Of a stretch of DNA of 64,000 bases, positions 11,150-23,139 are shown one piece after another. Below the pieces are notes generated by a model. It saw nothing but the letters and a program-made list of their open reading frames with translations, was not told where the DNA came from and made no database searches. Every line of letters starts with the position of its first letter. Position 1 is the stretch's first letter. Made by a program: the position numbers and the translations under genes. The stretch lies in NCBI GenBank assembly GCA_023101885.1, contig JALPQD010000415.1, positions 1,723,652-1,787,651 on the forward strand, in the 5' to 3' direction. The DNA is from Typhlomys cinereus (taxonomy: Eukaryota; Chordata; Mammalia; Rodentia; Platacanthomyidae).

Positions 11150-12060
11150 AATTGTGTAAAATTCATGGTTTTGTTATAATTAAAAATAAGGATAGATCTG
11201 TCTTTCAATAAAATGGGAAGAAATATGTTAAGGCAGAGGGAAGGATTGTAGGCACTGAAAGAAAATGATAACCTAGGAGATTAGAAGAAATGAGCTAGAA
11301 CAATCGACACTCTCCAAAAGCAGAGGGTCCCACTTGAAGAAAGAGGCATTACTGCTCAGTGTACCTCAGTCTTTCTCCATTCTCCAGTCAAGCACGACTG
11401 CCCAGCTTCAGAGGCAGAATATGTGCAATAGCACTGAACCACAGCTGGGGGCCAGGTATAAACAATGAAGGGGCAGAAGAAGAAAGCAGATGAAGTACTG
11501 AAGTGATGGTAGCCTGCTAAAGTCTGACCAAGGACCAGAAACATCAAAGCTGGATTTATTCATTTTTTTTTTTTAGGCAAGAGAAACCCCATTCATTCTG
11601 AATGAACAATGAGTTTCTCTAAGTGTGAAGTCTGAAGCTAGATATAGGACAAGAGGCAAGAAATTTTTATTCAAATAGCATAAGATTATGAAAGTCATTT
11701 ATTTTGCAGAAAGGTTATGAAAGTCGTTCTTAGGATCTGTCATTATCCCAGCATAACTAGTCATTTGCGCAGGTACAGAACAAGACCTAGCTTTGAACAG
11801 AATGAGTTAATGTAGCTGAGTGTCAAACTAATTAGAGGTTAAGAGTGATCCAGTGCTTGTGAGCAAGTGCACGATTGTAGCACAATTATGATCACCCAGA
11901 AGTTAAATCTTGAGGTGAAAAATGTAAGATATATAGTAAGAGATATTGTATAATTAGAGAACCCGAGTAAGGCACAGGGGAGAGAATGCTAGTTAAAAAA
12001 TGTGATATTGCTGTGAAGTTGAGAAAGTGAGAGAACAGCTGTTGTGAGTGACAGAGCAGA
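11150..12060. other. No gene or recognisable repeat
   Basis: Only short chance ORFs are present (such as the minus-strand frame at 11356-11547) and no domain signature. AT-rich, with a T-run at 11562. Confidence 0.5.
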
Positions 12061-12079
12061 CTGGAGGTGATAGGCTGTC

Positions 12080-12490
12080 ATAATTAGGCACAGGTGTCAA
12101 CTTGACTGTTGAGGGTTTGAGCTCTGGGCACATTTGTGGAGAATTAGTGGTTGGGTTAAGCCCAGAGCAAACCTGCAGGAGATTGTCTAGCTGATGGGGA
12201 AGGCCCAGCCTATGGCGGGTGGGACTAGGCCCTGAACAGATCAATAAAATACTGAGAGCTGGTTGAGAATTCTTCTGTACACTTGGCCAGATATGCTGGT
12301 CTGGCAAGTAACGATTGTCCCTCTTTCAGCCCATAGAGACAATGTGGCCAGTTCCCTCGGCCTTAATGTTGGCCTGAGCTCTCCTAACAAGCTGGACTGA
12401 GAACTGTAACCAGATAATCATAAAAGACAATAAACCCCTTGTTCCCTTAAGTTGTTTGATGGTCATTTATCAGCAACCATGCAGGCAGAC
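12080..12490 (+). mobile_element. LTR-like dispersed repeat (copy 1 of 3), MaLR-like 3' end
   Basis: Begins aggtgtcaacttgactgttg and ends caataaaccccttgttccc, then ttaagttgtttgatggtcat. Two further copies lie in the opposite orientation at 36965-37375 and 57955-58370 with the same order of blocks. The AATAAACCC...TTAAGTTG end resembles MaLR/ERVL-type LTRs, so I class it as an LTR-like repeat without naming a subfamily. Confidence 0.7.
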
Positions 12491-12544
12491 TGCAGCATAG
12501 GTGAAGAAAGAGATGCTTGAGGTCAAAGATATGGAGGAGAGGAT

Positions 12545-12740
12545 GCTGGGCGATGGCTCAGCAGACAAAGTGCTTGCTGGGTGAGAATGAGCACCTGGGT
12601 TCAGATCCCAAGTACTCACATAGCAACCTAGGCATGACAGAATGTGTCTGTAAGCTGAGTGTGTGGGAGCTAGGAGGGTCTTATGGGCTTGGGGAACGAC
12701 CAGTCTACTAATTGATGATCCAGGTTCTTAAAAATTATAT
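12545..12740 (+). repeat. B4/tRNA-derived SINE fragment, sense, diverged
   Basis: gctgggcgatggctcagcag, gcacctgggttcagatccc and tgtctgtaagctgagtgtg follow the order of a tRNA-derived SINE head with a B4-type body. No (CA)n tail is preserved. Confidence 0.6.
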
Positions 12741-12793
12741 GGAAAATGATTGAGTAACAAATACAATATCAAAATCATGGTGCATAGGTAGAG

Positions 12794-12794
<1 letters not shown>

Positions 12795-12846
<52 letters not shown>
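12795..12846. repeat. (AG)n microsatellite
   Basis: About 25 AG units, ending in a GGAGGGAGGGAGG purine run. Confidence 0.95.
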
Positions 12847-12849
<3 letters not shown>

Positions 12850-12859
12850 GGAGGGAGGA

Positions 12860-13780
12860 GGTATAACTTTAGAGAATTCCAAGTCTGGAATTAAACTAAG
12901 GATGCATTCTGGGAAGAATTAAGAAATTAGAAAGTCATGGTCGGGGATGAATTATTAACACTGGGTGTGAAATCTGCCATAATGATCAAAAGAGTTAGAG
13001 AAAATGGTAGCGATCTACTAGCTCAGATCCTCAAGGAAAGGGGGAGGGGGGGCGTGAGGAAGATTGCAACAGAGGAGGATGTATCAGGGATGAGAGAGCT
13101 CACTCTTTGAATTTGAATTTCAAGATTTGGGGCTTTGTGGAAAAAGAAACAAACTAGTAATTAAAAAGTGACTGTAATAAAGAAAACACATTTGGAAGAG
13201 AATGAGCCAAAGAAGGGGAAGACAAAGTCAGAAGAAGGGATGCACAGAAACCCTTGTGTATTGAGTTCAGGTCATAGCAAATGACCTTCAGACCCACCAT
13301 AGGATTCTCCCTGTTATACTTCAAATCCTATTGCAGAGTAGAGGCCACTGTGGGTACTCTTGCCAGGAATACAGGGAAAGCTAGATGGAAAGCTAGATTT
13401 CATCTTGGGCTCATCTCGACTTAGCTTTCTGCCTCAATTCTGCACAATGATTTAATCTTTGTTACAAAAGCTTCCATCATCCTTGACAACTTTCCCTGAT
13501 TAAATAAAATCTCTCTATGCAGTCAGATACGACACATCCTGAAACATGACCACACACCATTGTATCCAAACCCCTCAATGTATGCTACCCAGTAAGCTCT
13601 ATCCTATTATTAATGTGTGCTTTTCACGGGAGCAGCATGGAGAGGTTAACTAAAAGCTGTAACTGCAGCTTCAAGCCCTCTGCCTTTGCTTTAATCAGTA
13701 TTCAGCTAATGCTCAAACAAACTTCCCATTTTACTTCTGTGTTTTCAAACCTTGTCCCCAATTTATCACCTCCCTGTATT
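12860..13780. other. No gene or recognisable repeat
   Basis: The frames at 13613-13855 and nearby show no family signature. A G-rich GGGGGAGGGGGGG run lies at about 13039. Confidence 0.5.
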
Positions 13781-13789
13781 GTTTCGTTC

Positions 13790-13960
13790 TTTCAGCAAAA
13801 AGTTATCAAGCACCTATTATATACTATGTGCTACAAGGGAGGCGAAGATGAATAAGATGCTATTTCTGCTCTGGAGGAGGGCAGTGCCTTGGGTAAGAGA
13901 ATGCAAACAAGTAACATCACACTTTGTGAGGGTGGCATGCCAGGGGTCTATACACAACAC
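13790..13960 (+). repeat. Ancient mammalian interspersed repeat fragment
   Basis: caagcacctattatatactatgtgctacaa followed by gaagatgaataagatgct and ctctggaggagggcag resembles a common ancient mammalian repeat with the theme 'stop-rich, ...GAGCACCTACTATGTGCCAGG...'. A related segment occurs at 40190-40350. I cannot assign the family. Confidence 0.4.
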
Positions 13961-16945
13961 GGTGTTGTTTCCAGACTCCAGATACACTTTAGAGTTGATA
14001 ATGAGGGTTTTGATTGCCTCGTTTTAGCCTGTTGGCCCCTTTCTCAGTCATTTTGGAAGAGTGGTTTTCCTCTTCCTTCTATTCAAACCTTGCCTGATTA
14101 AAACATGAGTTCAGAACTCCAACTTTATAACTTTCTTTTCATGGCACCCACCTGTCATTTGCATACAGTTCTGAGTATTTCCAGGAAACAAAACAAGAAA
14201 ATAATTTTAAGTGGTGTTTTTTTTTCTTTACAATAACCTTATTCCTTGTGATTGCCCTTCTACTCCGTCCTTCCTTTGTACTCACTAATGCAATATACTG
14301 TAATATAGGCACTGAACACTCAGGAAAAGGATATTGTCAGACCATTATAAACACTTCCTTCTAATGTGAATTACTTGCTAGATGTGCAAACTTGATCACA
14401 TAGCAAATATTCTACTATGTAGTCATGTTTTCTCCATCAAAAGGAATAAATCCTCTCATTTGTTCTCATTCAGCACCAAGGAACAGAGTTCAATATCAAC
14501 CTTATGGTTTTACTTAATTGGTATTGTATTAGTAACAGCAAAGTGAATAACAGATTAGGTGAGAAGATAGAGGGGAAACTAATTAGAATGTATTATGCAC
14601 ATTTATGGAGTTGTCAAAGACAAAATTCAAAGAAAAGCGAAATAGTGAAATAGCAATAATGTACTTGATTACACAAGCTTACATGTTTATATATATTTAT
14701 ATAAATTTAAAATGAATGCAAATCATGTTAAAATGGACATAAGTAAGAGTTTGGGCTATTTTAGTATATTTCATTGCTCATGAAAAAATAAATAATGAAT
14801 AGATAAATAAGAAAGCTCAACCTTCATAAGCAAATCACTTCTCAAGTCCTCAACCCTTGCATAGCATAGCTCTATGGGTTAGATTTTAATACATGAATCT
14901 GGGGAGACACAAGTTCAATCCATGGCAATAACATATTTTTATTGCAAAATCTTTATAGGCAACTCATTTATAATGAAGCAAATGAGTTCATTGATTTGTA
15001 TCATTCCTGAAAGCCTAGGATACCAAACAAAATTATGAACCAAATTTTCACAAAATAAGTTCTTTCTGAAATCTTCAACTATTTTCACCCAAAATTCATT
15101 TACATAAATCAACTAGGTGATTCTCATTCTCTCACAGATTATACTTACTAAGCTTAGACAACATGTGTGTTGGGACCTCTCTTGATCATCACACCTATGA
15201 ATGTTTTCTTTGCTAAGCCAGCTAATAGCTGTCAAATAGAAAAGAATGGATTCTCAAATATCTTCAAATTCTAAGGTAGCCATAACAGATTTTCTAAAGA
15301 CATGATGCTTCTAAATCTGACATACATTATTTTTTGTTTTTAATCCTTTGCTTATCCATGGCTAGAAAAGGAGATGCAAAGCAAGTCAAGTTCTCATTTA
15401 CAGGCTAGTCGCAATGGTCAGTCTCTATAGTATAACCACCTTGACTGTGTTCACTGTAAACTAGAACCATAGAGTCACTGAGTACATACGATGACTTATA
15501 AATTCCTCCCCTCCAATGAAATGTGTTCAAGTAACCCCAAAATCACAGTAATAATGATTATGAGCTAGGTGTATCATCCTTTTAGACATTATCTAGACCT
15601 TGATTGGGATTTGGTTACAAGATTACAGTACACATCTACCAGTATTCATGGAAATAGTCACAAGAAATGGATGAATTTTATTACATGTAAGTTAAACTTC
15701 CTAAAGTCAATGTCAGGAGGATGAACTGTCCTCGGATTTCTGTCCTATAATCATTTCCTGTTCTATTTGTTCTTCCCAAGCCAGCTTATCCCTTCCCATT
15801 TCTTCAACTTCTACCTATGTGTATACATACCACACACTAACTAATATGCTACTGGAGTTGTCTATAAATTCCTATTGATTTCACATCTCTAAGCATCCAG
15901 TCTTCTGACTGCCATTTTATTATAGCAAACTTTCCCTTTATTGTGGCAAAAATATTTCACACTTGGGACACCTAAAACCATAGACACCATCGAATATTCT
16001 TCAGATCATTCTCTCTTCTGGCCCTAGTTGCAGAAAATACTACTCTGCCTACCAAAGTATACAAGCCAAAAGTCAATATGCAACTGAAATCCACCCCTCC
16101 CTTGATCCTAATCAATCAGGATCTGTCAGTTCTCACCCCCAGTATCTCTTGTATCTGTTAAACCCTTGTTTGAAGTACTATCCTAGGGCCAAAGCTGACT
16201 TTACCTGCTGTACTCTAAAAGCATTCTAATGGTCTGGTGCTGCTTGGTCTTGGCCTCGCAAATCACTCCACGAGCTGTGTGAAGGGAGGTTTGTGTAAAT
16301 ACCCATAAACATCAAATTCTGACCGTGGCCCACTAGTGCTTGCATAATCAACCCTACTTATTCCCCTATGTGCCATTGAAACTCGCCCTCTTGAATCTTA
16401 CATTCCAACTTCACTGAAATATTTTAACTTCTTTGCACAAAATAACACGATCTCCATTTTCTTTGATTTTTTTTCTTATGCAGCATTCACAGATAAACTA
16501 AATGTGATGAAGTTTTCTGACGGTTTTAGAGTCACAAAATAATTCTTTTTATATAATTAATTCCATTTTACTTTAGTAAGTAAAGCATAAAGACTTAAAT
16601 TATAATGTATATTTATATTGAAACAGCATGTAAAGAGTACCTAATAAATTACATAATTTTATATACTGCTAAAAACCTGATAAACATCAATGGGTACACA
16701 AAACATGATTCACTAAATGCATAATAAATTACATGGTTTCTTTTTTCCTAAAACTCAAATTACTACTAAAGTCTTCAGGTAGACTTTGATAGCCTTACCA
16801 ACAAAACTTAAAGAACATTTTGAATACTTTCTAAATGTACAGATTTTGAGCTGTTTTTTTGTGTGTTTTCAAATATACCTTTCCTTTCCTTTTCCTTTCT
16901 CCTTATCACCAATCTCGTCTATGATAGCTTTCTTGAATAGCTCCA
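13961..16945. other. Long anonymous AT-rich stretch
   Basis: Nearly 3 kb without a recognisable repeat, gene or RNA. Composition is about two-thirds A+T by eye. All ORFs are short. Confidence 0.55.
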
Positions 16946-16947
16946 CC

Positions 16948-17235
16948 TTGGGCTGGGGAGATGGCTGAGGAGTTAAAGTTGTGACCTCACAAGCAGAAGG
17001 ATCTGAGTTCAGATCCCCAATTCACCTCTCTACTCCCCAAAAATGCTGGGCATCTATGGTAGCATCTGGCTGTTCCACCTTTTGAAAGTGGATTCTGGGA
17101 AACTCCAGAGTGAAACAATAAGGAGGTAGAACAAACCAGGATGACCCCTAAATCACCCTTGGGCCTACACCAGGTGTGCACATTTAAGTGCCCTCTTGTA
17201 TATTTACACACACACAAACACACACACACACACAT
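16948..17235 (+). repeat. DIP-like/B2-superfamily SINE, sense, older copy
   Basis: gggctggggagatggctgag, then gatctgagttcagatcccc (B box), then a body with ggtagcatctggc, agtgaaacaataaggaggta and cacccttgggcctacacc, then a (CA)n tail to 17234. It shares its layout with the copies at 24050 and 28840 but is clearly diverged from the young copies. Confidence 0.78.
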
Positions 17236-17239
17236 GTAT

Positions 17240-19060
17240 CGCCATCTTGTACAATTCATATCTTATGCAATCATGAAAAGACCACTTCATTATTTTTGGA
17301 ATTACTGGGCAATGCTTTTTGTTTCTGGGATTGTTCATAGCTAGTCTCTCATAACTATCAAAAATAGATCCAAGTACTGAGAAAATGAAGCTAAGAAATA
17401 TTTTCTACCATATAAAAGTTTATATATGCTGAGGGGTAATAATGGCTGATATTTAAATAGCTTTGCTCTGTCATGATGATGCTTGTGCAGAGATAACAGG
17501 ACAGGGAGGAGAGAGGATTGCCTGACTTGTCAATGGAGATAGGGAAATAAATGAAGTTGTTAAGAGAAACATCACACCTTTGTTGTCTGACTTCCCATAA
17601 TACAGCAGCATATCACATTCAGCGTAGCCCGCTTCTTTGGCTAACATCTGGTGAGCATGTCCATTAACTCATATAAGTTTTACTATAATTTGATGAAAAT
17701 GTTGTAGATAGTATCACTGTCAGGATATTACAGCTCAGAAACCGAGACGAGGAGTTCACATCGATGCTTTCAACGACCATGTGGCAGATCTTCAATCACT
17801 GATGTTGAGATAAACTACACTGGGGGCAAAGGAAGGAGGGTGCGTGAGTCAGATCAGATCAATCTTAGGACAGGACTAGACACAAAGTAAATTGTCTGCA
17901 AGCATTTTTGTCGCCTTTATATATTTGGGCCCAAGGACAATCTGTATATCATGTTCAGAGGCACAAACGAGATCCTCGGCTGCTAACTCAGTGTTCTGAT
18001 ATGTTCACACATCAACTTAGCTATTTTTTTTCTGCTGTCAGACATTTGTTTTGTTTGAGTTGGATTTGATTGTGTATTTGTAAAATCTCTGAGAGAAGAA
18101 GAAAAAGAAGAATCCCACAAAACCTTCCGTGGTTGAAAACAAGCCCAGAGAGGAGAATTTACCATCTTTTCCATTAGAAGAACCTCTGTCTCATATTTCT
18201 ATGGAGACATTGAGGGATCTGGGCCTCCTCCATCACCTATGGTTCAACCTATGACCAAAGTAGGGTTTCTGTCTAGCTGCCCTTTGGTGTTCCTCTCACT
18301 GTTTGCATGAAAGAAAAGCTTGAAATAAAATTTACTCTTTGCTCTCAGCAAGAACTAATACTTATCAAATGCCCTGGTCAAACACAATAAAATCATACTG
18401 TGTAAGGAAATTGCTTTTGTAATTGATTTACTAGTTTTCATCGAGGAAAAGGCATTTCAGTAGCATTTTCATTAAATTACTTGTTGACAACAACCGAAAA
18501 ATATCTAGTTTTCAGGTTTTAAAGACCAGTATCGCTGTTTAGATCTTTTTTAAAAAAGCAAAATAAAAGTAATAGAATAAGGGAAAACACTAAAACTAAC
18601 AGTGTACTGTATGGTAAATACAAGAGCTCAATGTGAACTTTGTTGTAGAGAAGCATGGAATTAGACATTATCTATGGAGAGGATAGAGCTTCTGTTTTGT
18701 CTAGATTTGGGTAGAAAGCAGAAACTCAAAATAGGAATCTTTTGGTCTTGTTTTTGGGATGGTAAGTACAATGACTTATAGTCCCACTCCCTGGACGGGG
18801 ACTCAAACCAGCGTTCAGAAGGAAAAAGATAACCTAAACAACAAAGACGTCAGAAAGCACCTGCTCATATCTGTCTGCTCAAGGTTTCCCATGTCACCAC
18901 AGGTACTGTATTAACTCAGTGACTGCCCAAAAGAAGTGTTTTTATAATTTCAAATGTACCTGGTCCAAAACAAATCTGTGCATATGCTGTGGATAGAGAT
19001 CTACTTGACCTAAAACCAAACCGCTGTGCCACTGGTTCACTAATATGTACATATTAAATA
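17240..19060. other. No gene or recognisable repeat
   Basis: Unique-looking sequence. 18410-18540 is TAAT/ATTA-rich and could be a conserved non-coding block. The ORF at 17983-18174 has no domain. Confidence 0.5.
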
Positions 19061-19062
19061 CT

Positions 19063-19211
19063 TAGGGGCCAACATTGTGGCTCAGAGAGGAAAGTCATTT
19101 GTCACCAAGTCTGACTATCAAGGATCAAACTTTGGAACCAACATAATAAATGTAACTTCCACAAGTTGTTCTGTGCGTGCCACACACATGCACACAAATG
19201 TTTGCAGACAC

Positions 19212-19255
<44 letters not shown>

Positions 19256-19300
19256 CACACACACACACAATAAGTAAATAAATGTAATTTATTTTTCTCC
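19063..19300 (+). repeat. B4-like SINE, sense, with (CA)n tail
   Basis: taggggccaacattgtggct tRNA-like head, aaggatcaaactttgg B-box remnant, acaagttgttctgtgcgtgc, (CA)n from 19214 to 19271 and an aataagtaaataaatgtaat end, which is the typical B4/RSINE tail. Confidence 0.7.
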
Positions 19301-19308
19301 CACATTTC

Positions 19309-21105
19309 ATTTTTTTCCTAATCATAGAAGTTCAATTTTTTTATTATTATTATTATTTATTCAACTGTGCGCATGTGTGTGTGTATGTGCGTGCGCGTGT
19401 GTCTGTGTGTGTGTGTGTGTGTCTGTGTGTCTGTGTATGTGTGTGTAGAACCACGGACGAATTCGCGAACCACCATGGACGCCTCCACCTCCCTCTGCCC
19501 CGGAATTCACAAGCTCCGCCCTACCAGGACCAGAAGCGCAGGCCGCCCCCGCTTCTGCCTGGCGTCTATACGTGGGATCTGGGATCCGAACTCAGGACCT
19601 TCCACCTGCAAGGCGGAGGCTTAACCCCTGAGCCACCTCTCCAGCCCCCTAATCATAGAAGTTCAATAGGAACCCCTGGCCTCTCCCTTCCCTCTCCCCT
19701 CCCCAATCGTCCCCCATTGTATTCTCCTCCCTTTTCCCTTTCCTTTCACCCCCACTCCTTGCCCCTCTCCCAGTGCCTTCCCCTTCCTCAGTCCCATCCC
19801 CTGGAACATCCTGTATATGAACACCAAACCTCCCTCTGAATCCTCCACCCTAGTGAGGGTTTAGGACTCAATGGCATAGCTTGGAGCCTCTTCTTGGGCT
19901 CTCCGTTAGTATGGGAACTCTATTATGACTGTTAATCCCTTGCCTCTAAGGATCCTACTGCCTGGAGCCTTCTCCACTGTGATCCCTGCTAGACTTTGGG
20001 ATATCAATTTACATGTCAACCATTGTGCAGGTCAGGCAAAGTCCAATCCTGTCTGCTGCAGCCCTAACTTGTGTGGAGTATCTTGCATATCATCGGTCCT
20101 TCCCATCTTTAGCCTCTTACAATCTTGCCGCCTCCTCTTCCCCAAGGTTCCTGAGCTTTAAGATGAAGAGAGATTTGGTTGAGAGGGGTCCAGGTGAATA
20201 ATGTAGGATCTTTGGTGTTCTGAATTATGGTTTGTTGTTGTTTGCAGTTTTGCTTTTCCTGCACTGTCCTTGGCTGCATCCTGATTGGTATCGAAGGTCA
20301 CCTCCCAACCAAAGATAAAAGACTGTTTCAATGAAGGTCTTAATTTAATAGGAGACTCAAAGGTAAGTGGAAGAACAGGAGTAGGACACAGCAGTGAGGA
20401 GGGAGGGTGGGTGTCCCGTTTACTGGATGGTTACCATCTATCTGCCAGTCCCAATATCCTTCCTCATTAGTGAGATCAAATCTCTTCAGTCACAAGTGAC
20501 CAGGAAGGGAAGTGAGAGTGAGTTGCACCAGATGACTAGCTACTTAAATGCAGTACATGACCATGGCCTATTTTCTCTATTGAAGAGTAATCCCCTATCT
20601 CTTTTCTTTGGAGGCCCCCCTTCCCTTTCATCCTGTTCATAATCCTTTGCAATTACAGTGGGTATTACAGAGATTTACCTGTGAATATATCATTAAGTAG
20701 ATTTCAAACTAGGATGTACTTATTAGGGAGTACATATAGTGTCTAACTCTCTGTGTCTGGGATATTTCATTCAATACAATTTTTTCTAATTCTATCCATT
20801 CCCTGGCAAATTTAATTAATTCATCTTTCTTGATGGTTAAGTAGTATTCCATTGTATAAATATACCACATTTTCATCATCCATTCATCGTCTGTTGGGCA
20901 TTTGGGTTGATTCCATGACTTTTCTATTGTAAATAGTGCTGCAATGAACATAGTTATGCTTGTGTCACTGTAGTGAATTTCTGCATTATGGGGGATTATT
21001 CTCAGTGGTATAGCAGGGTCATATGGCATTTCAATCTTTAACTTTTTTAGAAATCACCATACTGATCTTAAGAGTGATCATGTAAGCCTGTATTCCCACC
21101 AAGTA
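19309..21105 (-). mobile_element. 5'-truncated L1, antisense, interrupted by a DIP-like SINE
   Basis: A T-rich tail at 19309, then the SINE insertion at 19337-19647, then the L1 3' UTR (pyrimidine tract 19678-19800, tcctccaccctagtgagg), then the ORF2 C-terminus on the minus strand (21029-20709: MPYDPAIPLRIIPHNAEIHY, then ALFTIEKSWNQPKCPT and IYTMEYYLTIKKDELIKFA). The reading frame is damaged on both sides, and the upstream part of ORF2 is missing. The match ends near 21105. Confidence 0.88.
19337..19647 (-). repeat. DIP-like SINE, antisense, inserted in an L1 tail, perfect 20-bp TSD
   Basis: Same element as at 9119-9405. It is flanked by cctaatcatagaagttcaat at 19317-19336 and 19648-19667, a perfect 20-bp duplication. 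The L1 sequence continues on both sides, so the SINE is younger than the host L1. The intact A and B boxes, retained CpGs and the near-identity to the 9119 copy point to recent activity. Confidence 0.92.
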
Positions 21106-21109
21106 AGTT

Positions 21110-21850
21110 TTCAGCCATTTTCACCAAGCCATAATTATCAGATAAACAACATTCATCAGTGGCCCAGGATCAAACCCACAGACAGGTGTGTATTGCTTAA
21201 ACAAGTGCATTAATCTGAATATCTCACTTAATCAAATAGAAGGTATTATGTTTCTAAGATGAAAATATTCTTCCCAAGCTCTCACCTGATCTCCCATTTT
21301 GAGAGCACAACAGGAATGAGAAAACAGTTTGGAATCAAGGGTTTAAAAAAATGAGAGTAATAGAAAGGAAAGATGCTGAAAATGGAAAAACGTCGTTCAG
21401 GGCAATCAGATCAAAATCTTGAGCCCCAGATGCCAAATAGCAGTCTATTTTGTGTCTATATATAAGTACAAAAACACACCCACACACTGTTGATTAAATC
21501 GTGGCCACATTTGGTGAGTATTCTAAGAAACAAGGTAAAGAAAAAGATTCTTTGGAAGAAACTAGAATATTCCAAGAATACTTGCTATACTGATATAACT
21601 TGAGAGCATTCTTTATCTCACTGATGCTTATGGAAAACTGCTATTTGCTAAGTGTGGTATATGTGCTACACATTCAGCAACATACCAGCAATGTACACCT
21701 CAGACTTTTTGAGGGTCATGGACACATGGAGGAATACAATACATAGACTCTTGCTCCATGATACAGAAAATTTTGTTCAAACGTGGATGTGCTTCCTATG
21801 TGAACAATTTCAGGGAAGTGGTAGATGCCCCAAACCAATTCACAAGCCCA
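21110..21850. other. No gene or recognisable repeat
   Basis: Anonymous sequence between the L1 and a TG-rich block; short chance ORFs only. Confidence 0.5.

Positions 21851-21854
<4 letters not shown>

Positions 21855-21893
<39 letters not shown>
21855..21893. repeat. (TG)n microsatellite
   Basis: About 19 TG units at the start of a long TG-rich region. Confidence 0.95.
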
Positions 21894-21897
<4 letters not shown>

Positions 21898-21959
21898 CAT
21901 GTGTGGATATTTTGTGTGTTTAAATATTTCTATGTCTCTGTGTATATTTCTATGTCTGA

Positions 21960-21960
<1 letters not shown>

Positions 21961-21991
<31 letters not shown>
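21961..21991. repeat. (TA)n microsatellite
   Basis: About 15 TA units. Long alternating TA tracts are prone to length change. Confidence 0.95.
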
Positions 21992-21994
<3 letters not shown>

Positions 21995-21999
21995 TATGT

Positions 22000-23130
22000 G
22001 TATCTGTGTGTCTGTGTGTGCATATGTGTGTATATGTATAAGTGCTATGTGTATGTATGTATGTCTTAGTGTGTGACTTTGTGTTTGTCTGTGTGTATAT
22101 ATGTGTCTGCATGTATGTGTCTGTTTATTTGTCTGTGTTTGGCTTATGCATATGTATCTATGTTTGCTTCTGCATATACATGAACATGTGGTGAATGTTT
22201 GTGTATTTGCATTTGTGGTAAGTCTGTGTAAGTGTGTGTCTGTGTATATGTGTGAGTATGTCTGGTGACACTTTTCCTGGGGACATGCCACACAAATATC
22301 TGTCCACCCCAGAACAGGATTTGATGACAGATCAAAGTGAGTGCACTGAAGTCCAAACTGGACTTTATTGGGTTTCTTACAGGAGCAGGAAGGACTCAAA
22401 GGCAGCTACATCACCAGAAAGTCCACCCCATATGGGCGAGTCTCACAGAAGGATGTAAACTTGAAGCTCTCTACAGTTTGTTCACTGAAGAGACATCTGC
22501 ACTTCTCAGAGTCTCTTCCCCACTGCTGACTGGCAATTTTTTCTATTTCTATTCATTTCCTGGCAAATTTTATTAATTCGTCTTTCTTGATGGTTAAGTA
22601 GTATTCCATTGTATAAATGTACCACATTTTCATCATCCATTCGTCATCTGTTAGGCATCAGAACCCTGCTAGCTTAAGAAACTTTCTGACACTAAGGAGC
22701 TTAATGTGTGACTGTATGTTTGTCTATGTGTACGTATATGTATGTATGTCTTAGTGGGTGACTATTTATCTGTGTATATATATGTGTCTGCATTTATGTG
22801 TTTCTATGTATGTCTGTCTCTCTGTGTATGGCTGTGTGTATGTATCTGTGTTTATTTCTGTGTATATATGAGCATGTGAGTGTATGTTGGTATATGTTTC
22901 TATATTTGCATGTGTGAAAAGTCTGTGTATATGTGTGTGTCTATGCTGGATATTCTTTCAGGATGGAATGTTAAAAATCACTACACAACATTCTCTTTCC
23001 TTAGACAGGGACAAAGTCAAGATGACATCATGCTATGCCCTGCATGTCTGTGCACACATGTGTGTTTGGCATGTCCATACATGAGTGTCTATGTGTTCTT
23101 GTATATGAGTATGTCTGTGTGTTTCACTGT
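22000..23130. repeat. Degenerate TG/TATG-rich region, apparently duplicated
   Basis: Two blocks, about 22060-22260 and 22690-22960, share the same irregular order of words (gtgtgact..., gtttgtctgtgtgtatatatgtgtctgcat, atgaacatgtg/atgagcatgtg, tttgtgtatttgcat/tttctatatttgcat, aagtctgtgta). Between them lies a non-repetitive segment (22261-22536) and a small L1 piece. A third TG-rich piece follows at 23040-23130. Best read as an old tandem or segmental duplication of a TG minisatellite-like sequence. Confidence 0.55.
22537..22660 (-). mobile_element. Isolated internal L1 ORF2 fragment, about 120 bp
   Basis: attcatttcctggcaaattt to catccattcgtcatctgtta is closely similar to 20790-20905 inside the neighbouring L1. 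It lacks any L1 3' end or poly(A), so it did not arise by ordinary target-primed insertion as a free element. Confidence 0.75.
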
Positions 23131-23139
23131 TCTATCTCT

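Noticed and set aside
19375..19839. 154-codon plus-strand ORF
   Set aside because: It runs through a (TG)n tail, the antisense SINE body and the L1 pyrimidine tract, so it is repeat-derived.
21652..22399. Long ORFs (129 and 149 codons) rich in Val/Cys or Thr/His
   Set aside because: They translate TG/CA microsatellite sequence and carry no protein signature.
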